A stretch of DNA of 64,000 nucleotides, from the NCBI RefSeq assembly GCF_026151205.1, contig NC_087072.1, positions 21,976,103 to 22,040,102 of the forward strand. Reading direction: 5' to 3'. Every line of letters begins with the position of its first letter. Positions within the stretch are counted from its first letter, which is position 1. The translations under genes and the position numbers were made by a program. This stretch comes from Bolinopsis microptera (taxonomy: Eukaryota > Ctenophora > Tentaculata > Lobata > Bolinopsidae). Under the pieces are notes generated by a model. The model was not told the origin of the DNA and made no database searches. It was given only the letters and a program-made list of their open reading frames with translations. This document shows positions 40,394-52,106 of this stretch, one piece after another.

Positions 40394-43300
40394 TTATGAA
40401 ATATAATGACTTAAAGTGATTATAAGTATTGGTTTATTTACCTCACTTGCATTCATAACATCCATTTCTATAGTTTCCACAGTAGCATCCTGACCCTGCC
40501 TTCCCCTTCGGACAAGTACGCTTACAGAATGTAAGGTTTTATTACAAGTTTTTTTAATTTTTTCAACCGCTTCGTGAAGCGACGAATTTATAGTCTCGTT
40601 GTAAAGCACCGGATTGATGGCAGAGTTTATGGGCAAAACAAGTATTGAAAAGTAAGAGTACAATGGAGTGGCATCTAGAACTTCAAAGGAATGTAGAATG
40701 CAGATAGCTAAGAAAGGACACCAGCACACAAGATCAGTCGTTATTAATATTGCAATCTTCCTCTGCATTTTCCGGTGTTGTTTGCGCAGACGCTTCTTGG
40801 ACCTATCATCGGCAACTAGGTTTGAAGAGGGTGCAGTTATTAAGTTTATCAGAACATAAGAGGAGGTTATTATGAAGATGCAAATAAAGTTCACTAATAA
40901 AACTGACCATACAAAGACTCGCTGAGGATCCTCGTTAGTTACGAAATATTTGAACAGACAGACTGGGTCATTACCGTAGAATCTTAGGGGATGTCGCCTT
41001 ATCCCACCATGATCTCGTGAGAACATTGTGTCTACTAGCTCGTTTATCACAGACCATTTTAATACCTTCTTCTTCATCCGACCAAAGTATTCCTGGAAGA
41101 TACTGAAATGGGCGCTTTTACTTTTACTTCCAACAAAAAGTCGGATGTGTTGGTCATACACCAGTCCATTCACAAAGAAATCCTCCATGACTGGGAGAAG
41201 AGGCAGGACCGCCATGGCTACTGATGCCAAAAATATAACCGCACAGATCAGAGACATCTTAACCCAGAATCTACAACTCACATCTCTGGGAGCTGTAAAA
41301 GAGTTAACAGAGCGGTAGCGGATGATACTCAATGCTGTCATGGAGAGAATTGAAATCTGGGAACCTATAGTGCTGCCCACCCCTATCAGGCTGCAGACTT
41401 TGCTGGTCAACCACTCTACCTGAAATATGCAGAACGTCTTGCCGTAATAAATGTCAAGTCCAGACAAAACAACCAAGTACACCCCTGTCAGGAGGTCTCC
41501 CAATCCTATCAGCACAATAAAAACCTTGTTCGTCACTGAATTTACATGTTTACTCTCCCATTTTCCAAACAGTGACTGTGACATAGCAAAAAAGTTTAGA
41601 GCCATGGCTAGTATTCCGATGACCGCTGCGGTGATCTTTAAATAAATCGTGTTGATGATCTGTCTCCCACACTCATCATTACACTCGTCAGACGTGTCCG
41701 GACAGTCGATACTACCGTCACATTTCTGGGACAGAGCAAGATAGTCCTGAGAGACGCAGAGGAAATTGTTGGTACATTGTCTCTCATCCGAACCATCTCC
41801 GCAGTTGTCGACCAGGTTACATACATGTTCAAAAGGAACGCAGTAGCTGTTATCACACACAAAGAAGTCGTTGTGGTAGAGATGGTCTCTGGATCTAACT
41901 GCGAAGGTGATCTCTGAATTGTTCCTGATAGAGTATATCCTACCGGGGAACTGGTTGGCACAGGAGCTGTGCTGCACTGGTTTAGTAAGAGGACAGCTAG
42001 AGTTGATACACTGACTTGTACAGCTCAGATAAACATACGCTTCGCCAAACATATAGTCACAGCTGAGCCGTCTCGCGGGAGCTACTACTTCTGTTGAACT
42101 AGTTTTACCCAAGAACTCATAGTTCTTAAGCTTGAATGGTACTCTTCTACAAAGTGAGTTTTGGAACCTTTCGATTTCTATGAGACCTTCCAGGCAACTT
42201 GGGAAGATAACAACTTTAGGAGTGGTGATGGATCCTTCAATTGAGACCACTCTGTTGGAAGTGCTAACCGTGTTACTGGAGATCTGACACACCCTGATCT
42301 CGTTACCACACGTCTCCACTTTGTCGCACAAACTTGGTAACTCTACAAATGAGCCTGAAGCACAGAGATACACTTCACTGCACATCTCTTCCATCCCCCT
42401 GTACCTCATGGTGATGCCGGTTCCACAAGTAGGCCACTGTTCATTCTCGTCCTCACTACTCTGACAGTCTTCCACACCATCATTAACCCACGCCAGAGGA
42501 AAGTTCACTACATTTATTGAGCTAGTATTCAAACTGAAGGGTCTGTTGCAGGTGCAGACAGTTCTCTTTAGACAAGGAGCTCCCAATTCATCAGTATTAT
42601 CAGGACAGTCCACCCTTCCGTCACACAGCTGGTGTTTGTGTAGCAAACAGGAAATACTCGTCTCCACACATAGCTTGTCTAGTCCATTATCACAGAGTTG
42701 AGGGAGAAACTTACTCTGTTTGGTACACACCGCAGTTCTGGATACTGTGGAAATGTAGCCGTTAATTTCACAACTGAGGACTACTCTGGAGGGGTCTGAA
42801 CAGTTGGTCTGATCCAGCCCGTTATCACACATTGGTGGGTCTGATAAGGTAAAGCAGCGAGTTGAGTTGAGAAGGGGAACCACCAAATCTCCCCTAGTAC
42901 AGGCTGTAACGTTCTCTTGATCGCACAGACTCACCCCAGTACTCTCTTCATCACAGGACAACTGATTACATCTCATGTCCATGGGTGAAATATACCTGGT
43001 ATCGGCATCACAATAAATTCCGTACGTGAATCCGTTACAATAAGCCTCATCTTCACAGTAGTCAATGTTATCAAAGAACGTGAATCTTTCACACTCGCCG
43101 TCACAGATCTTACTCGCCTCAAGCACTCCGCCCGTCCTCACAGTATACATGTCGCTAAAACAGCCTTCCTCGTCAATTTCAGTGTTTTTGCAGTCCTCCG
43201 TTCCATCGCAGAACTTTAACCAGCTCGCTCTAATATCCATTGTGTCTGAGTGCATGCCATACTTCCCTGAATTTGGGATGTACCAGATGTTACCAGGCGC

Positions 43301-43702
43301 CAGTATGTCCTGCTTCATTGTATCACACACGAACCCGCAGAAGGTCCTGCGTTCTTCCTGATAGAACGAGTCGGTGGTTTTCCGGAAGTTAAGGAAATCA
43401 GAGTATCCCCTCAGTCCACAAGCCTGGTAGGAGATGGGGTCATTGGAGCAGGTTCCATTAACTGTCACCTGCCTCAACCGTCCCAGGTACGTGGTTCTGA
43501 GGAAGTAGGTCTCGCTGGAGAACGGGCATTTCATCACCAAGGAGGAAGTGTTTTTACATGACAGCTGCAGGAAGTTGTAGAACTCTATTACCTCAGTCTC
43601 ACATGTGGTACCCCTCTCAAGGAGGAGTTGCAGGAGGAAACACAGTCGTAACACTCGTATCATCTCTCCTAACACTCCCTTTGTCATTAAGTAAGATCGC
43701 AA
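40394..43702 (-). CDS. LDLa-containing class A GPCR, single exon (1102 aa)
   Basis: A signal peptide (about residues 15-30, RVLRLCFLLQLLLE) precedes a long Cys-rich ectodomain to about 680. LDL-receptor class A motifs are clear near 360 (CDGRVDCPDNTDELGAPC), 611-640 (VCNLVDNCGDGSDERQC) and 646-671 (QKCDGSIDCPDTSDEC); weaker ones lie at about 165 and 290. The 7TM domain covers about 684-1045: TM2 IGLGDLLTGVYLV, TM3 ending IIRYRSV (the DRY acidic residue is replaced by Ile), TM6 TTDLVCWCPFLA and TM7 INSAINPVLYN. The TM region resembles LGR and relaxin-type receptors, but I see no leucine-rich repeats. It acts at the plasma membrane; ligand unknown. The C-tail may instead splice at a GTAAAT donor near 40440. 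Confidence 0.88.
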   Translation of the reverse strand: MRSYLMTKGVLGEMIRVLRLCFLLQLLLERGTTCETEVIEFYNFLQLSCKNTSSLVMKCPFSSETYFLRTTYLGRLRQVTVNGTCSNDPISYQACGLRGYSDFLNFRKTTDSFYQEERRTFCGFVCDTMKQDILAPGNIWYIPNSGKYGMHSDTMDIRASWLKFCDGTEDCKNTEIDEEGCFSDMYTVRTGGVLEASKICDGECERFTFFDNIDYCEDEAYCNGFTYGIYCDADTRYISPMDMRCNQLSCDEESTGVSLCDQENVTACTRGDLVVPLLNSTRCFTLSDPPMCDNGLDQTNCSDPSRVVLSCEINGYISTVSRTAVCTKQSKFLPQLCDNGLDKLCVETSISCLLHKHQLCDGRVDCPDNTDELGAPCLKRTVCTCNRPFSLNTSSINVVNFPLAWVNDGVEDCQSSEDENEQWPTCGTGITMRYRGMEEMCSEVYLCASGSFVELPSLCDKVETCGNEIRVCQISSNTVSTSNRVVSIEGSITTPKVVIFPSCLEGLIEIERFQNSLCRRVPFKLKNYEFLGKTSSTEVVAPARRLSCDYMFGEAYVYLSCTSQCINSSCPLTKPVQHSSCANQFPGRIYSIRNNSEITFAVRSRDHLYHNDFFVCDNSYCVPFEHVCNLVDNCGDGSDERQCTNNFLCVSQDYLALSQKCDGSIDCPDTSDECNDECGRQIINTIYLKITAAVIGILAMALNFFAMSQSLFGKWESKHVNSVTNKVFIVLIGLGDLLTGVYLVVLSGLDIYYGKTFCIFQVEWLTSKVCSLIGVGSTIGSQISILSMTALSIIRYRSVNSFTAPRDVSCRFWVKMSLICAVIFLASVAMAVLPLLPVMEDFFVNGLVYDQHIRLFVGSKSKSAHFSIFQEYFGRMKKKVLKWSVINELVDTMFSRDHGGIRRHPLRFYGNDPVCLFKYFVTNEDPQRVFVWSVLLVNFICIFIITSSYVLINLITAPSSNLVADDRSKKRLRKQHRKMQRKIAILITTDLVCWCPFLAICILHSFEVLDATPLYSYFSILVLPINSAINPVLYNETINSSLHEAVEKIKKTCNKTLHSVSVLVRRGRQGQDATVETIEMDVMNASEVNKPILIITLSHYIS

Positions 43703-44084
43703 AATATGAATATATCATTTCAAACAATTTTAGCTTTAAATATTCGTAGTAAATAGTCGTATATAAAATGCGGTGCAGAAGCATTTAACCTCTTTGTACT
43801 TAGTCTGGTAACACCATATAGTGCGGACCTTTGGTTTCGCAACTTTAAGAATAAGTCTGACATGTTCTAAATGTTGAGGAACACCGCGAAGTCGCGACGT
43901 TGGTCTGTAAAACCAATTAAACGCTGCGGGCTTCATCATTTTGGAGACATTTGAAATAAGTACAAAGTTCGGCTTTCATTGTTTTGTAGAATATATTGGT
44001 GCATATATCTTTCTTTTTATGAAAAATAGGTTTTTTGAATAGGATAAATTCTAGCTTTAAAATGGCTTTGCTCGAAATCGATTA

Positions 44085-44441
44085 GGGGCCATCTACTTAG
44101 GACGTCCGCCAAAATCGCAGATTTTTAGACCACCCCCTCCCCTTTCCGGGTGTGTCCGAATTTTCAAAACCACCCGGCCCCTCCCCCGGACGTCCGGATT
44201 TCCAGCTACTTTTAAGAGTAAAAATAAAACCAACTCAAATTCATTGTTTATCAAATTTCAAGAGTTGAAATAAAATTCAAAGAGTTGAAATAAATGGAAC
44301 TTTTTTGTTAATTTTGTCAAAATTTCCGGACGTCCGGATTTCAGAAACCACCCCTCCCCCTCCCCTTGTCCGGATTTGTCCGAAATTCCAAAACTTCCCC
44401 CCCCCCTCACTATTTGCCGGACGTCCTAAGTAGATGGCCCC
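44085..44441. mobile_element. MITE with TTA target duplication (Harbinger-like)
   Basis: Terminal inverted repeats GGGGCCATCTACTTAGGACG and the complement bound 357 bp. TTA flanks both ends (44082-44084, 44442-44444), fitting PIF/Harbinger insertion. The interior is rich in GGACGTCCGGATTT-type words and C tracts, with no ORF. The stretch 43703-44081 before it has no gene I can support. Confidence 0.85.
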
Positions 44442-44500
44442 TTATTTGAGACTCTTACCAACCGGCAACCATGTTTGGCAAGAGTCTCAAATAAGGGGCC
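44436..44500. repeat. Foldback overlapping the MITE end
   Basis: GGCCCCTTATTTGAGACTCT is mirrored by AGAGTCTCAAATAAGGGGCC within 65 bp. It reuses the MITE terminal GGCCCC and target site, as if a second insertion or inverted duplication occurred at the same site. From 44501 to 45322 there is only a weak minus-strand frame (44717-45088, 123 aa) with no recognised domain. Confidence 0.75.
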
Positions 44501-45084
44501 AACAAAAAATTTTATGTAAACATTTTGAAAAAGAGAACAAAGCTTTCAGATTTATCAAAATCTAGAGATTGTCTGATTCGAATCAAACACAAAGGACCAA
44601 AAAAATTTAATTGTTTTCTAATGGCTTGAATCGGTATTTTCTTCGGATGATGATACAGGATGGGCCAAGAGTCAGTGTACATACGTTGGCCTTAGGCTTA
44701 ATAGCTCCGCCGTGTTTTATATTTGAGAGCTGTTGCTTTGCAGATGGCATACTGTAATTGCTAATTCATGGATTCCGTCGTCAAAATTTGAAAATTCGAA
44801 TATTTTAGACCACGCCCATTCAATATTAAAACACCTATATTGTTTTTTCTGAACATGCTGAACGCCTACTATTTTCAGATACGATAGAGTATTAACTGTT
44901 GCATTATGCATATGATCTGAAAACATGAGGCAAAGCCAAAACGGATTAGAAATGACGATGTTATCAAGCATCTTCTGTATCTCGTTAACAAAATTGACTG
45001 GGTGATTATGTGACACCGTGACACGACACCTTAATTGGACACCCTTAACAATTCCCATAATGTTCAACGGGGTGGTTAACGGGG

Positions 45085-45108
45085 TCACCTAATCACGTGA
45101 TTAGGTGA
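45085..45108. repeat. Perfect 24-bp palindrome
   Basis: TCACCTAATCAC followed by its exact reverse complement, centred on CACGTG. It could be a bHLH-type binding site or a chance palindrome. Confidence 0.6.
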
Positions 45109-45322
45109 ACCGATCACCTGATCACACGTAATGAATAAACTCGTTATGCCTTATATCTCGGTCATCTGAGAAGCTAGTACAGTTCTAATTTTTTTCAGGA
45201 CAATCTTAATTCGAATGGCCAAACACAAGTCAATAAAATTTAGCTCGATCCGACTATCCAAACTATCAAATAAATGCAAAAATGAAAGTTCATTTGTGAA
45301 AATTGGCATGCAACGTATATCA

Positions 45323-45845
45323 AATATCTCGCCAGGGGAGCATTATTATAAACATATGTCATGTGGGGTGATTCGGAATCAGCATTCATTTTCAAAAATA
45401 CAAAGTGCTTTCAACTGTCAGAGGGGGGTGTAGAGTGATTTACTTTTAGCACGGCAGCACGCTCGCTGTTCTTCCTCGTTCAAAAAAGCTGCACCGGATG
45501 CAGGATGAAACTATTTTCGCGCGCGAAAAGAGGTACAAATCGTGGATCAAACTATCAAGTTTCTTTTTGAATGCTCAACGGCCATTTAAAGTCATACTTT
45601 TACTGGTTTGAAATTATCAAACCAGTAAAAGTTTTTTAAAAACTTGAAGTGAAGAAGGATGATTAACATTCAACGATTACCTTCCTTAGGCCTTATAGTT
45701 ATACGACCATATTTGATAAGGTATAAGCTATTAACTATAAGATATCTTAAATTTATTCATATTGTTCGTTCTAGTAGCTGCTACTAATACTATACTTGAC
45801 TTATACTATACCACTAATACTATACTACTATTAGTATATACTAAT

Positions 45846-45876
<31 letters not shown>

Positions 45877-46641
45877 GCGTGCATTATATATATCCTATAA
45901 TCTACGCTATAATTGCCACAGCTTCCATCCGCATCCACATTCCACAGTTTCCGCATTTTTACGATGCAGGCCGTGATTTAGGGAGAAACCATGTTGCATG
46001 TTTAAGTTTTATGTGTTCGAAAATACTTGAAGCGTTATTATCGACACTGTATTGGAATTTGAATAGTGATAGTCGACTATGATGCATTAAAGCGTTAAAT
46101 TTGGATACAAGAATACTTCATCGAGATCTATCAGGTATCGTTCCCATATTATGTAAGCCAGCCTAGGGGAAGAAAAAAAAGCTTACGCTAAAATAATTTC
46201 GACGCAATAGCCCATGTGTAACAGTAATATAAAGTGGCTGTAGAGGAGAATTTTGAAAATGCCAAAATCTGGATTTGACGTAATATGAAAACGGTCACTT
46301 GTTGTTCCCTAAAATTATTTTACCAGTGCAGCTGTCCTTTGTTCTTCCTACTTTGCTTTTTGTCTTTTTAATGAATTTTTTACTTTCGCATGACCCGAGC
46401 GTGCTAAATCACTTTACAGTCGATTTTCGAGATTGTATTTGTAGCGCGATGTACTGGCCACTGGACCTCGCCGAGCTGCGAAGAATTGACATCGTCAATA
46501 TAATGAATTAATCTTCGAGATTGTTCTAAAAGGGCCCCCGAAAGTCATGGAACCAAATAGAATCGATGTATTTTCGGACGCTGATTCTGAATCACCCCCA
46601 TGACATACAATAGGGTTAAAATGCTCCCCTGGCGAGATATT
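45323..46641. mobile_element. Inverted-repeat-bounded unit, 65-bp arms
   Basis: Left arm 45323-45387 (AATATCTCGCCAGGGGAGCA) and right arm 46577-46641 (TGCTCCCCTGGCGAGATATT) are imperfect reverse complements over about 65 bp. The interior includes a 16-bp-arm hairpin (45596-45633) and a C27 run (45850-45876). No target duplication is evident and no transposase is visible, so the class is uncertain. Confidence 0.65.
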
Positions 46642-46691
46642 GGCCAAAAACTGTCTCGATCACGTGATATGACCGTATAAGAAAGTTAATC

Positions 46692-47123
46692 CATAGTTGG
46701 TTCGTGCGTTACTTTTCCAGGAAAAGTGCGTTTAGTTCGTGAAGATTTTTTCGTGCGTTTAAGTGCGGTAAAGTGCGTTACGTGCGTCTGCCTTCACATT
46801 ACGAGGTTTTTTGGAAACAATTAAAAATCTTTTATGACTGTTAAATATCAGTTATCACATAATTAGAAATAAATGTTTAAAAATTCTTCATTCCTACATG
46901 AACTATCACGTGCAGACCAGTCTTTTCAGATGCACTGATCATGATATAATTGCGCAGATAACCGTTTAAGACTTTAGTTCGCACACGTGCAGTATTCTGG
47001 CAAGCCCCGGTACTGATTTGTTAGAAACAGATTTAAAAGTGCGTTTAATAAAAAAATGTTCGTGCGTTAAGTGCGTTCGGTTTTACTTTTAAAAGTGCGT
47101 TTAGTGCGCACGAACCAACTATG
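46692..47123. mobile_element. MITE with about 8-bp target duplication (hAT-like)
   Basis: Ends CATAGTTGGTTCGTGCG and its complement CGCACGAACCAACTATG bound 432 bp. The flanks are AGTTAATC (46684-46691) and AGTTAATG (47124-47131), matching 7 of 8. The interior is packed with GTGCGTTTA/GTGCGTTA words. An 8-bp duplication and CA start suggest a hAT mobiliser. Confidence 0.8.
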
Positions 47124-47147
47124 AGTTAATGACAATGTAATTTCTCG

Positions 47148-47257
47148 TTAGGGTTAGGGTTTCAGCATATGCTTTTGTTTAGTTAGTTAGTTTAGTTAAA
47201 CTTAAGGATTGGGTTAGGGTTAGGGTTGGGATCCCGGATCAAATTAATAAAGGGTTA
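47148..47257. repeat. Interstitial TTAGGG-like repeats
   Basis: Short runs GTTAGGGTTAGGG (about 47148), GGGTTAGGGTTAGGGTTGGG (about 47213) and AGGGTTAGGG (about 47252). Only two or three units each, so not a telomere. Confidence 0.6.
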
Positions 47258-47509
47258 GGGTTTTGAATAGTCGTTCAGGGCCAGCTAGAGAACGGGTTGA
47301 AAAGTCACGTGACACTGACAGTGACAGTCGAGTGCATGTAGGTAGAGTGATTAATCAATTCATGACTATACATGGAATGATGACCTTCTGAAGAAGTGAA
47401 ACCATTACTGTTTTTGGATGATGATTAATAACAGTCTACACTCGACTGTCACGTGAAGTAGTAAATATACATACACCTGACCGGCGGACACCTAGGTGTG
47501 AACTGCCCC

Positions 47510-47625
47510 CGGGGCCTCCCCGGGCTGAGCTGCCCCCGGGAGCGGCCCCGGGGAGCTGGGGAACTGCCCCGGGGAGCTTGGGAACTGCCCCGGGGAGCTG
47601 GGGAACTGCCCCGGGAACCAGGGGC
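47510..47625. repeat. GC-rich 21-bp repeat, about four units
   Basis: GGGGAACTGCCCCGGGGAGCT-type units in an otherwise AT-rich region. The open frames across it are low-complexity Pro/Gly/Arg and are not credited. Confidence 0.75.
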
Positions 47626-48026
47626 AAATAATCGCAACAACAATCACCACAGCAACGGGCACTCCCCTGGAACGGGCTCTCTGTGAGCCAGGTGTGAAAT
47701 ATCCTCGTAACGGGCTCCGGGGACCCTCGAGAGATCGTTCATTTGTTGTAGCGCGATGCACTACTGGGTCGCGCGCGCATCAAATAATGCTTCTCGCAAC
47801 CTTCGGTAGATCGGCGAGATGCACCACTGTGCCTCACCGAGCTGCGAAGGATTGACATCGTGAATCAAGTTCATTTGTTGTTGAGTTCGATTGTTTAGTT
47901 TCACACCTGACTCTCGGACTGGAACAAGACATCTCAGATGTAAGTATATTTTTATTTTGTAGCGAATATTCTGTTCACGGGGCACACAAAACTGTCCCGA
48001 GCAGTTGATGTGTGTGATCTTTTTTA

Positions 48027-48890
48027 TAGTAGAGGCTCTTACGGGCATTGTCTGCTCGATACGCTAGGGACCCCAGATACACCTTACTAGACGTATTTTT
48101 GACCGTAGAATCGATTAAAAGTAGTTTAAAAATGATTGGACTGAGTTAGCACCGTTAAAATTGCAAAAAAACCGATTTTGGGGCCAAAAATAGGCCAAAA
48201 AAGCATGTTTTTTGATAATTTGAGCAAGTTAATTTTGTTGGCATGTCGGCAAAATTTGCATAAAGGTAGCTAAAAGACAGCCGCACAAGATGGTTAAAAA
48301 ATTTTAAAAATCCCTCTATTTTAGTGCAGGCGAAAACCCAAAAAAAAGTGGTAAAAATTTTGACTTTTTTGCTTGAAGTTTGAATATTTTTTTGCAGTTG
48401 TATTAAATCAACCCAAAAATAGTCACATCGTGTTTGCCTAAATTTTTCCTTTCCGAGAAGTATCCACTTCATATACTTTATCGAAGTTTGAATATTGTCA
48501 CTCCGCAAGCGTTTTTGCCAAATTTTCGACGCGCACTACGCGCAAAAGCATTTAGTTGTTATCAATTGGCACCCGCGCGTTCATCATAAATTTCAAACAG
48601 CTATAACTCAGCGATATTATGTCTGTTCTAGCTCATATTTTCACACCAAATAGAAAATAATGTGATCTTATTGCTGACAAAATATGAATATAATTTCTCT
48701 ATTTGCCTTAGAGTAATAGACTGTCAAAGTTTAAAACGCGCATTGGTATAGCACGTGACTAATAAGGCCAAATTTATACTTCTTAACATATTATCGATCC
48801 TTAGACATCATACTATTGTGTCCAATTAGCGGTTAGGTCTCTAAACTCGTAGCAGAAAACACGTCTTTTTGCCCGTAAGAGCCTCTACTA
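48027..48890. mobile_element. Non-autonomous transposon with TTA target duplication, 864 bp
   Basis: Terminal repeats TAGTAGAGGCTCTTACGGGC and GCCCGTAAGAGCCTCTACTA are exact complements. TTA flanks both sides (48024-48026, 48891-48893), a PIF/Harbinger-like signature. The interior has only a low-complexity minus-strand frame (48155-48508), not convincing. Confidence 0.85.
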
Positions 48891-48979
48891 TTAGAGCACG
48901 AGGACTTTTATTGCAATAAATCCCTCGGTGTGAACCCGACCTGACGGCGACTAGGCAAAGCCGAAAGGACCCTAGTAGC

Positions 48980-51900
48980 TTGATGTCTGTTTGCAACTTC
49001 CGTAAGAGCCGACGTAAACACTGTAAATACAGAATTCCTTCATCAGATTTGTCATTTGTAAACAGACAGTCAAGTATGTCTAATCCTGTAAATATTGTAA
49101 AGAATCCTCTCTGTATCAGTACATGGAATGTTACTTCTCTTGTCAGTAATTCCAGTAAGATGTATCAATTAGGAAAAGGTGTTGATGATTATGGACTAGA
49201 GCTCCTTGGGGTAACTGAAACACATATGGCTGGATCAGACTTTGAGCAATGGGGCTGTTTTGGTTTATTCTGGCAGGAGCGATGGAGTACGGAGAGAAGG
49301 AGTTGGTGTTGTTCTTTCCAAAAAGATGAAGAATACTCTCATATCATACACCCCTGTATCAGGACGGGTTATGACTGCCCGTTTACATAGCAAACACATC
49401 AACATTAGTGTTACAGTTGTGTATGCTCCAACTGAGGATGCAGAAATCAGTTTAAAAGACTCATTCTACAAGGAATTGAATGATGTTCAATCGGGACTAC
49501 CTGCTCATGATATAAAAATAGTTTTAGGAGATTTTAATGCTCGTGTTGGAAGGGATACTGATGCTCACCCTGGTGTTATAGGAAAACACTCATATCACAC
49601 AGAATCAAATGATAACGGAAAACGGATGCTAGATTTCTGTACTATGCACCAGCTGACGATTGGAGGCACACTCTTTGAACACAAGGATATCCACAAGACA
49701 ACATGGAGATCCCCAAATGGTAACACCGTCACTCAAATTGACCATATGTGTATTTCGACGAGATGGAGCCATTCTTTGCTTGATGTCAGGAGCATGAGAG
49801 GAGCAGATATAAATACTACTCACTATCTGGTTAGAGGATATGTATCTATTAAACTTAAGTGTCCTCAGAAAAGAAAGAAGCGTGTAAGACAGCCTGCTTT
49901 AGAGCACCTGCGTGATAGATCTAAGAGCCAGGAATATAGTAACAGAATAGCTGAAGAGTACTATAACAACGATCAGGAGCATGGAAACTCTCCTTTAGAA
50001 GAACAGTAGCAAAATTTAAGAGATATAATAACTGATATTTCATTTGAAGTTCTGGGTGAAAGGGGCCGGAAAAAGAGAACAGAACATCTCTCAAGGGATA
50101 CTAAGAATCTCCTAAAAGAACGAGGGGAGATTAAAAAGAAACCCAGTACTGCTGAGAACCGTGCTAAGTACTCGCGGATTAACGGTCTTGTTAGGCAGAA
50201 CTGTAAAAGAGATGATAATGCTTGGGCTGTTAGAATAGCTGAGGAATTAGAAGATGCTGCCAAGCAGGGTCAACAAAGAGATGTTTGGCAGAAAATAAAA
50301 TCCCTAACAAACAAGAGAGTAAACAGATCTGCGGCAGTGCGGGATAAGAATGGGACGCTTATATCAGATCCCGAAGCTCAATCACATCGCTGGGCCGAAT
50401 ATTTTGAAGAACTCTTGACGCCAGCAGCAAATGCGGTGGATTTCTCTATATTGGATCAGGATGAAAAGTTACTTTCTTTTGAATACCTTAGTAATGATGA
50501 TGAACCACCGTCCTTGTTTGAAATTGAGGAAGCTATCAAGAAGTTGAAGAACTGCAAGAGTGCTTGAATTGATGAAATTTCAAATGAGCAGTTAAAGTAC
50601 GGTTCTCCTGGACTTCTGCCTTGGTTAAAGGATCTTTTTGAAACTGTGTGGAAAAGTGAGGATATTCCTAATGATTGGAGAAAAGGAATAATCACCATCA
50701 TCCCAAAGAAAGGGGACCTCACATATTGCAACAATAACAGAGGTATAACTTTACGCTCAACTATATCAAAGTTATTCCAAATTGTGTTGTTAAAAAGACT
50801 GAGTAATGGGCTTGAAAAATTACTCAGAGAGAATCAGTGTGGTTTCAGGAGAAACCGTTCTTGTATAGATCAGCTGTACTCACTTCATTGTATAATACAC
50901 AATTGTATAGAATTCAACGTCCCTTTGTACATAAACTTTATTGATTTTAAAGCTGCTTTTGATTCAATCAATCGTGACTTTATTTGGAAAGCTTTTGAAC
51001 ATTATGGTCTTCCGACAAAATATATCAATGTTTTCAAAGCGTTCTTTAGAGCAACTGAAAGTGCAGTTCGTGTCAATGGAGAATTGACAAGATGGTTTGA
51101 TGTCGATTCGGGGACTGGACAAGGTGATGTGCAAGGGCCCCCTATTTTTAATCTAGTACTTAACTGGGGATTAGAACTTGCAGAGAAGTTTAAGAATATA
51201 TCCCGTGGTTTTACACTTCAGTACAGACAAAGTTCCAGACAACCGGAAAAATGTGTCATTGATCTTGACTATGCTGATGACATCGCAGGAATGGATGACA
51301 CTGTTGAAGGACTGCAAGAAACTACGGACAATATTGCGAAATACTGTGGACTTGGGGGTTTAAATATGAACGCAAAGAAAACAGAGATCATGGTCATTGG
51401 GAAAGATACATCTCAGCACCCACTCCCAGAGAATAGGACCATAGATATAACTGTCGATGGAAACTCTGCAAAGCAGGTCACTCAATTCACTTATTTGGGA
51501 GCCAAAATTACATCAGATGGCAAGATTGATAAAGAAATAAGTGTCAGGATTGGAAAAGCAACCGGAGCTTTTAACCAACTCAACAACATTTGGAAGAATA
51601 AGAACATAAGCATTAACAACAAAGTGCGAATCTACATCGCAGCTGTTCTTACCATTCTGACCTATGGATGTGAGATATGGTACACGACTCAAGTGCAGAC
51701 AAGAAGATTGGAGTCTTTCCATCAGTACTGCTTAAGAAGAATCCTGAGAGTGAGGTGGTTCCATCGAGTAAGTAATGAGGATGTTTTAAGAAGGGCATCA
51801 ATAACTGCCCTTGCTGACATAATAACAACAAAACGGCTGCGTTGGTTTGGACATGTCAGTAGAATGCCTGAAGATCGGTTGCCCAACTATTTACTTGAAT

Positions 51901-52106
51901 GGAAACCCAAGCATGGGAAGAGATCAAGAGGCAGGCCTAGGAAGAGCTTAAATGATGTATTCATTGAGGATGCTGAGCAGAGATTGGATCGTAATGGACT
52001 CACGATTGATTGTATGAGAAGATTAGCTGCAGACCGAAAGGGATGGAGAAATGTTACCCGCCGAAGTTGTATAATACAAAGTAATGACGCAGTCGACGCA
52101 GACTAA
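48980..52106 (+). pseudogene. Decayed LINE, related to the one at 1078-4578
   Basis: Same domain order as the first LINE: APE-like endonuclease (WNVTSLVSN, GVTETHM, GDFNARV) and RT (INFIDFKAAFDSIN, GTGQGDVQGPP, YADD, RLRWFGHVSRMPEDRLPNYL). It is broken by a frameshift near 49250, a TAG at 50007-50009 and a TGA at about 50565; after the frameshift everything is in one frame. The endonuclease motif GSDH of the relative reads NTTH here, losing the catalytic Asp. I could not find a target duplication. Confidence 0.88.

Noticed and set aside
41028..41961. Plus- and minus-strand short frames over the GPCR gene
   Set aside because: They overlap the 1102-aa receptor in other frames and have no family features.
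44717..45088. 123-aa minus-strand frame
   Set aside because: No recognisable domain, no splice or promoter support; listed only as a weak frame.
47148..47257. Telomere
   Set aside because: Only two or three TTAGGG units per run and unique DNA continues on both sides.
47436..47761. Pro/Gly/Arg-rich frames around 47.5 kb
   Set aside because: Low-complexity products of a short GC-rich repeat, open in several frames at once.
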